A DNA stretch of 7,436 bases from Saprospiraceae bacterium (GTDB lineage Bacteria; Bacteroidota; Bacteroidia; Chitinophagales; Saprospiraceae): positions 1 to 7,436 of the forward strand of contig JAHDII010000155.1 of the NCBI GenBank assembly GCA_020630895.1, read 5' to 3'. Below the pieces are notes generated by a model. That model did not search any database. It saw only the letters and a program-made list of their open reading frames with translations, and was not told the origin of the DNA. A program made the position numbers and the translations under genes. Shown here piece after piece: positions 5,164 to 7,436 of this stretch (position 1 is its first letter; every line of letters begins with the position of its first letter).

Positions 5164-6828
5164 ATGAGATATATTATAATACTATTGATGATAAGTCCAT
5201 TATGGGCAATAAGCCAAGATGATTATTATATTAAAAGAAATACTTTTTCAGAAGAAGATACACTAAGAGGACAATTATCTTTTGCTAGAACTTGTTATGA
5301 TGTAAAACGCTATAATTTGGATATTAAAATTAATCCAGAACAAAAATCTATTATAGGATATGTAGATATGACTTTTGAAGCAGTGGAAGAATTTTTAACT
5401 CTCCAAGTAGATTTATTTGCTAATATGAATATTGATAAAGTATTACGTTTAGATAATTATGAAGAGTTGCAAACAAAAAGGAGGTATCATGCTTTTTTTG
5501 TTAATTTAGGAAAGCGTTTAGCAAAAGGAAAAAGATTGACTATTAGAATTTTTTATTCAGGAAATCCTATAGAAGCACGAAGGGCTCCTTGGGATGGTGG
5601 TTTTGTATGGCAAAAAGATCAAAAGGGAAGAGATTGGATTGGGGTAGCTTGTGAAGGAGATGGTGCTAGTATGTGGTGGCCCAATAAAGATCATTTATCT
5701 GATGAACCCGATTCTATGGAAATTAGAGTCGCTGTTCCTAGAGATTTAATGTGTGTGGCGAACGGAAATTTGATAGGAGAAGAAGAAATGGAAGATGATT
5801 ATAAAAAATATATTTGGGAGGTTACTTATCCTATTAATAATTATAATGTAAGTGTAAATATTGCTCATTATGCTCATTTTACAGATACATATACCGCAGA
5901 AGATAGTGAAGAATTACAGTTAGATTATTATGTACTTGATTATAATTTGGAAAAAGCCAAGAAGCATTTTAAACAAGTAAAGCCTACTTTGCGATGTTTT
6001 GAACATTACTTTGGTAAATATCCTTTTTGGAATGATGGTTATGCTTTAGTGGAAACACCCTATTTAGGAATGGAACATCAAGGAGCTATTGCTTATGGGA
6101 ATCAATATAAGAGAGGATATTTAGGTGGAGGAGTGCCAAGAGATATGGATTTTGATTATATTATAGTACATGAAACAGGACATGAATATTTTGGTAATAG
6201 TATTAGTTGTAATGATCATGCTGAAATGTGGTTGCACGAATCTTTTACTACTTATATGGAAGCGCTTTATGTAGAGTGTACTATGGGCTATAAAGATGCG
6301 GTTCGATATTTGAATTATCAGAGAAGTAATATTTCTAATAGTGAACCTATTTTGGGGCCTATGGATGTGAATTGGAAAGATTGGAAATCTAGTGATCATT
6401 ATTATAAAGGGGCATGGATTTTGCATACCCTACGTCATGCGATTAATGATGATGAATTATGGTTTGATATTTTAAAATCATTTCATCAAAATAATAAAAT
6501 TAAGAATATTACATCTCAAGATTTTTATGATTTTGTAAATGAAAAAACTGGAAAAGATTTTTCTTATTTTTTTAAGCAATATTTAAAATATCCTAATATT
6601 CCAATATTTCAATATTCATTAAAAAGGAAAGGGAAAAAATGTATTTTAAAATATAAGTGGAACGTAGATGTTTCTGAGTTTAATATGCCTGTTGGAATTG
6701 AAATTAAAGGAGAAAATAAATTGATTTTTCCAACAAAAGAATGGCAGAAAAAAGTGATAGATATTAATAAAGAAAAAGATTTTAAAATATTAAAAGAATT
6801 ATTTTTAATTAAGGTTGAGAAGAATTAA
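5164..6828 (+). CDS. secreted M1-family zinc metallopeptidase (aminopeptidase)
   Basis: A 554-residue protein that begins with a signal peptide (hydrophobic residues ~3-16, likely cleavage near AIS|Q at 17/18), so it should act in the periplasm or outside the cell. An N-terminal beta domain spans ~40-240. The catalytic domain follows, with the substrate-recognition motif GMEH (302-305, counterpart of GxMEN), then HETGHE (336-341) and E359 in LHES, giving the HExxH-X18-E zinc site: ligands H336, H340 and E359, with E337 as general base. Y413 in YYKGAW (413-418) is the expected transition-state tyrosine. A short beta-rich C-terminal domain (~480-554) replaces the long helical C-terminal domain of larger M1 enzymes, as in other short Bacteroidota members. 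The family removes N-terminal residues from peptides; the exact preference cannot be read here. The AGGAG just before the ATG at 5164 lies too close for normal Shine-Dalgarno pairing; the next in-frame ATG would destroy the signal peptide. Its 3' end overlaps the next gene. Confidence 0.95.
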   Translation: MRYIIILLMISPLWAISQDDYYIKRNTFSEEDTLRGQLSFARTCYDVKRYNLDIKINPEQKSIIGYVDMTFEAVEEFLTLQVDLFANMNIDKVLRLDNYEELQTKRRYHAFFVNLGKRLAKGKRLTIRIFYSGNPIEARRAPWDGGFVWQKDQKGRDWIGVACEGDGASMWWPNKDHLSDEPDSMEIRVAVPRDLMCVANGNLIGEEEMEDDYKKYIWEVTYPINNYNVSVNIAHYAHFTDTYTAEDSEELQLDYYVLDYNLEKAKKHFKQVKPTLRCFEHYFGKYPFWNDGYALVETPYLGMEHQGAIAYGNQYKRGYLGGGVPRDMDFDYIIVHETGHEYFGNSISCNDHAEMWLHESFTTYMEALYVECTMGYKDAVRYLNYQRSNISNSEPILGPMDVNWKDWKSSDHYYKGAWILHTLRHAINDDELWFDILKSFHQNNKIKNITSQDFYDFVNEKTGKDFSYFFKQYLKYPNIPIFQYSLKRKGKKCILKYKWNVDVSEFNMPVGIEIKGENKLIFPTKEWQKKVIDINKEKDFKILKELFLIKVEKN

Positions 6829-7201
6829 AAGGACGTTCTATGGGTTCTCCAAAAAACTTTTTCATTTGTTTTTTATCCCATTGCAAATATTCTTCTGATT
6901 CAATAATTTTATTGACTTCAACAGCATTTTTTATAGTTATTCTTGAACGAATATAAATGAGTTTACAAATTTTATAAGAATATTCTTCTATTAAATTAAA
7001 TAACTGATCATTATATAATTTATTCGATCGAAAAGTAGGTATTTTTTGACTCGAATGTTCTGAAAAAGAATCAGATTTTTGACAAAGTTCATTACTTGGA
7101 ATAAATGGAGTAATAATTTTATTCATATTATATTCTGCAATCTGGATTCTACTGTCCACACTGAGTTTTAATTGTTTAGTAAAGTCTTCTAGATGTTTCA
7201 T
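6809..7201 (-). CDS. hypothetical protein, 130 aa, unrecognised
   Basis: I do not recognise this protein. It has no signal peptide or membrane segment and is probably cytoplasmic. The N-terminal third (~1-35) looks helical, followed by a Ser-rich, low-hydrophobicity stretch (~36-60), then a longer helical region (~62-115) rich in Ile, Lys, Glu and Tyr, ending in QWDKKQMKKFFGEP. The ATG at 7201 is used; an in-frame TTG at 7210 would add only three residues. Its last 20 bases overlap the 3' end of the M1 peptidase gene in the opposite orientation. No exact TAnnTTTG promoter is visible upstream on the minus strand. Support for it being real is the uninterrupted 131-codon frame in stop-rich DNA and a protein-like composition with several aromatic residues. 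No function is proposed. Confidence 0.68.
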   Translation of the reverse strand: MKHLEDFTKQLKLSVDSRIQIAEYNMNKIITPFIPSNELCQKSDSFSEHSSQKIPTFRSNKLYNDQLFNLIEEYSYKICKLIYIRSRITIKNAVEVNKIIESEEYLQWDKKQMKKFFGEPIERPFNSSQP

Positions 7202-7436
7202 GTATCTCAATTAATTTGCTATTTAGTATATTAGTATGTTTTGTTTATAGAATGTTTTGTGTTATACTTCCTTTTAGGCAATTGCTGTGCCAAAAAGAAA
7301 ACACCTTCCTTTTTTTTTAAGTGGATTGTGACTTGTTTATATCAGTGAAGAGAATGAGGTTGTTATATTTATTTTGTTGATTATTAGTGCTTTATATTTG
7401 TGTATTTGATTTTTTATTACTGTTTGATAGCTAATA
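7202..7436. other. intergenic region without a supported gene
   Basis: No open frame longer than about 22 codons with an ATG start is visible on the plus strand, and nothing resembling a tRNA or structured RNA was found. It contains a 9-T run (7310-7318) and a candidate plus-strand -7 element near its right end. It probably separates two divergent transcription units, the right-hand one lying beyond the window. Confidence 0.5.
7373..7400 (+). promoter_or_regulatory. candidate promoter for a gene beyond the right edge
   Basis: TATATTTG (7393-7400) matches TAnnTTTG exactly, and a TTTG lies at 7373-7376, 16 bases upstream, slightly shorter than the usual 17-23 spacing. In DNA this rich in A and T such matches can occur by chance. 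No start codon with a sustained frame follows inside the window. Confidence 0.3.

Noticed and set aside
6121..6426. 101-codon open frame on the minus strand
   Set aside because: It is antisense to the zinc-site region of the M1 peptidase, whose HExxH-X18-E motif shows which strand is coding; the product is an Ile/His/Thr-rich shadow.
1..7436. A new defence system or mobile element
   Set aside because: I looked for transposase or integrase genes, terminal repeats, CRISPR-like arrays, reverse transcriptase, toxin-antitoxin pairs and nuclease motifs and saw none; base composition looks even across the genes.

Overview
The window looks like ordinary chromosomal DNA from a low-GC (roughly 30 % G+C by eye) member of the Bacteroidota. 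Three things point there. Candidate promoters match the Bacteroidota -7 element TAnnTTTG rather than a TATAAT box. Start codons sit in A/T-rich leaders, mostly without a well-placed Shine-Dalgarno sequence. The proteins also fit: a small secreted protein ending like a type IX secretion sorting domain, a YbiT-type ABC-F protein with a degenerate second Walker A, and a secreted M1 peptidase of the short Bacteroidota type. I cannot name the genus.

Layout: bases 1-90 may hold the last 29 codons of a plus-strand gene, with weak support. A strong minus-strand terminator (121-156) ends a two-gene minus-strand signalling unit, which reads from right to left as a single-domain Rcp1-type response regulator (2188-2640) followed 32 bp later by a hybrid sensor kinase (200-2155). 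The divergent intergenic region (2641-2924) carries candidate promoters in both directions around a 15-bp quasi-palindrome. A small secreted protein gene (2925-3317, plus) and the ABC-F gene (3399-5018, minus) converge on a perfect 15-bp-stem bidirectional terminator. The ABC-F gene starts from a TACCTTTG promoter and is divergent from a secreted zinc aminopeptidase (5164-6828, plus). The peptidase gene overlaps by 20 bp, tail to tail, with an unrecognised 130-aa protein gene (6809-7201, minus). The final 235 bases contain no gene I can support.

The regulator and kinase probably form one phosphorelay. The other genes look like independent housekeeping or envelope functions. No mobile element, CRISPR array, tRNA, rRNA or defence cassette is visible. 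The most notable observations are inside two proteins. The hybrid kinase has Phe where the phospho-accepting His should be, with a His one residue later, and an eroded G2 box, while both its receiver domains look intact. The ABC-F protein has lost the second Walker A lysine and glycines and also has a non-canonical first signature motif, so only one of its two composite ATP sites looks complete.
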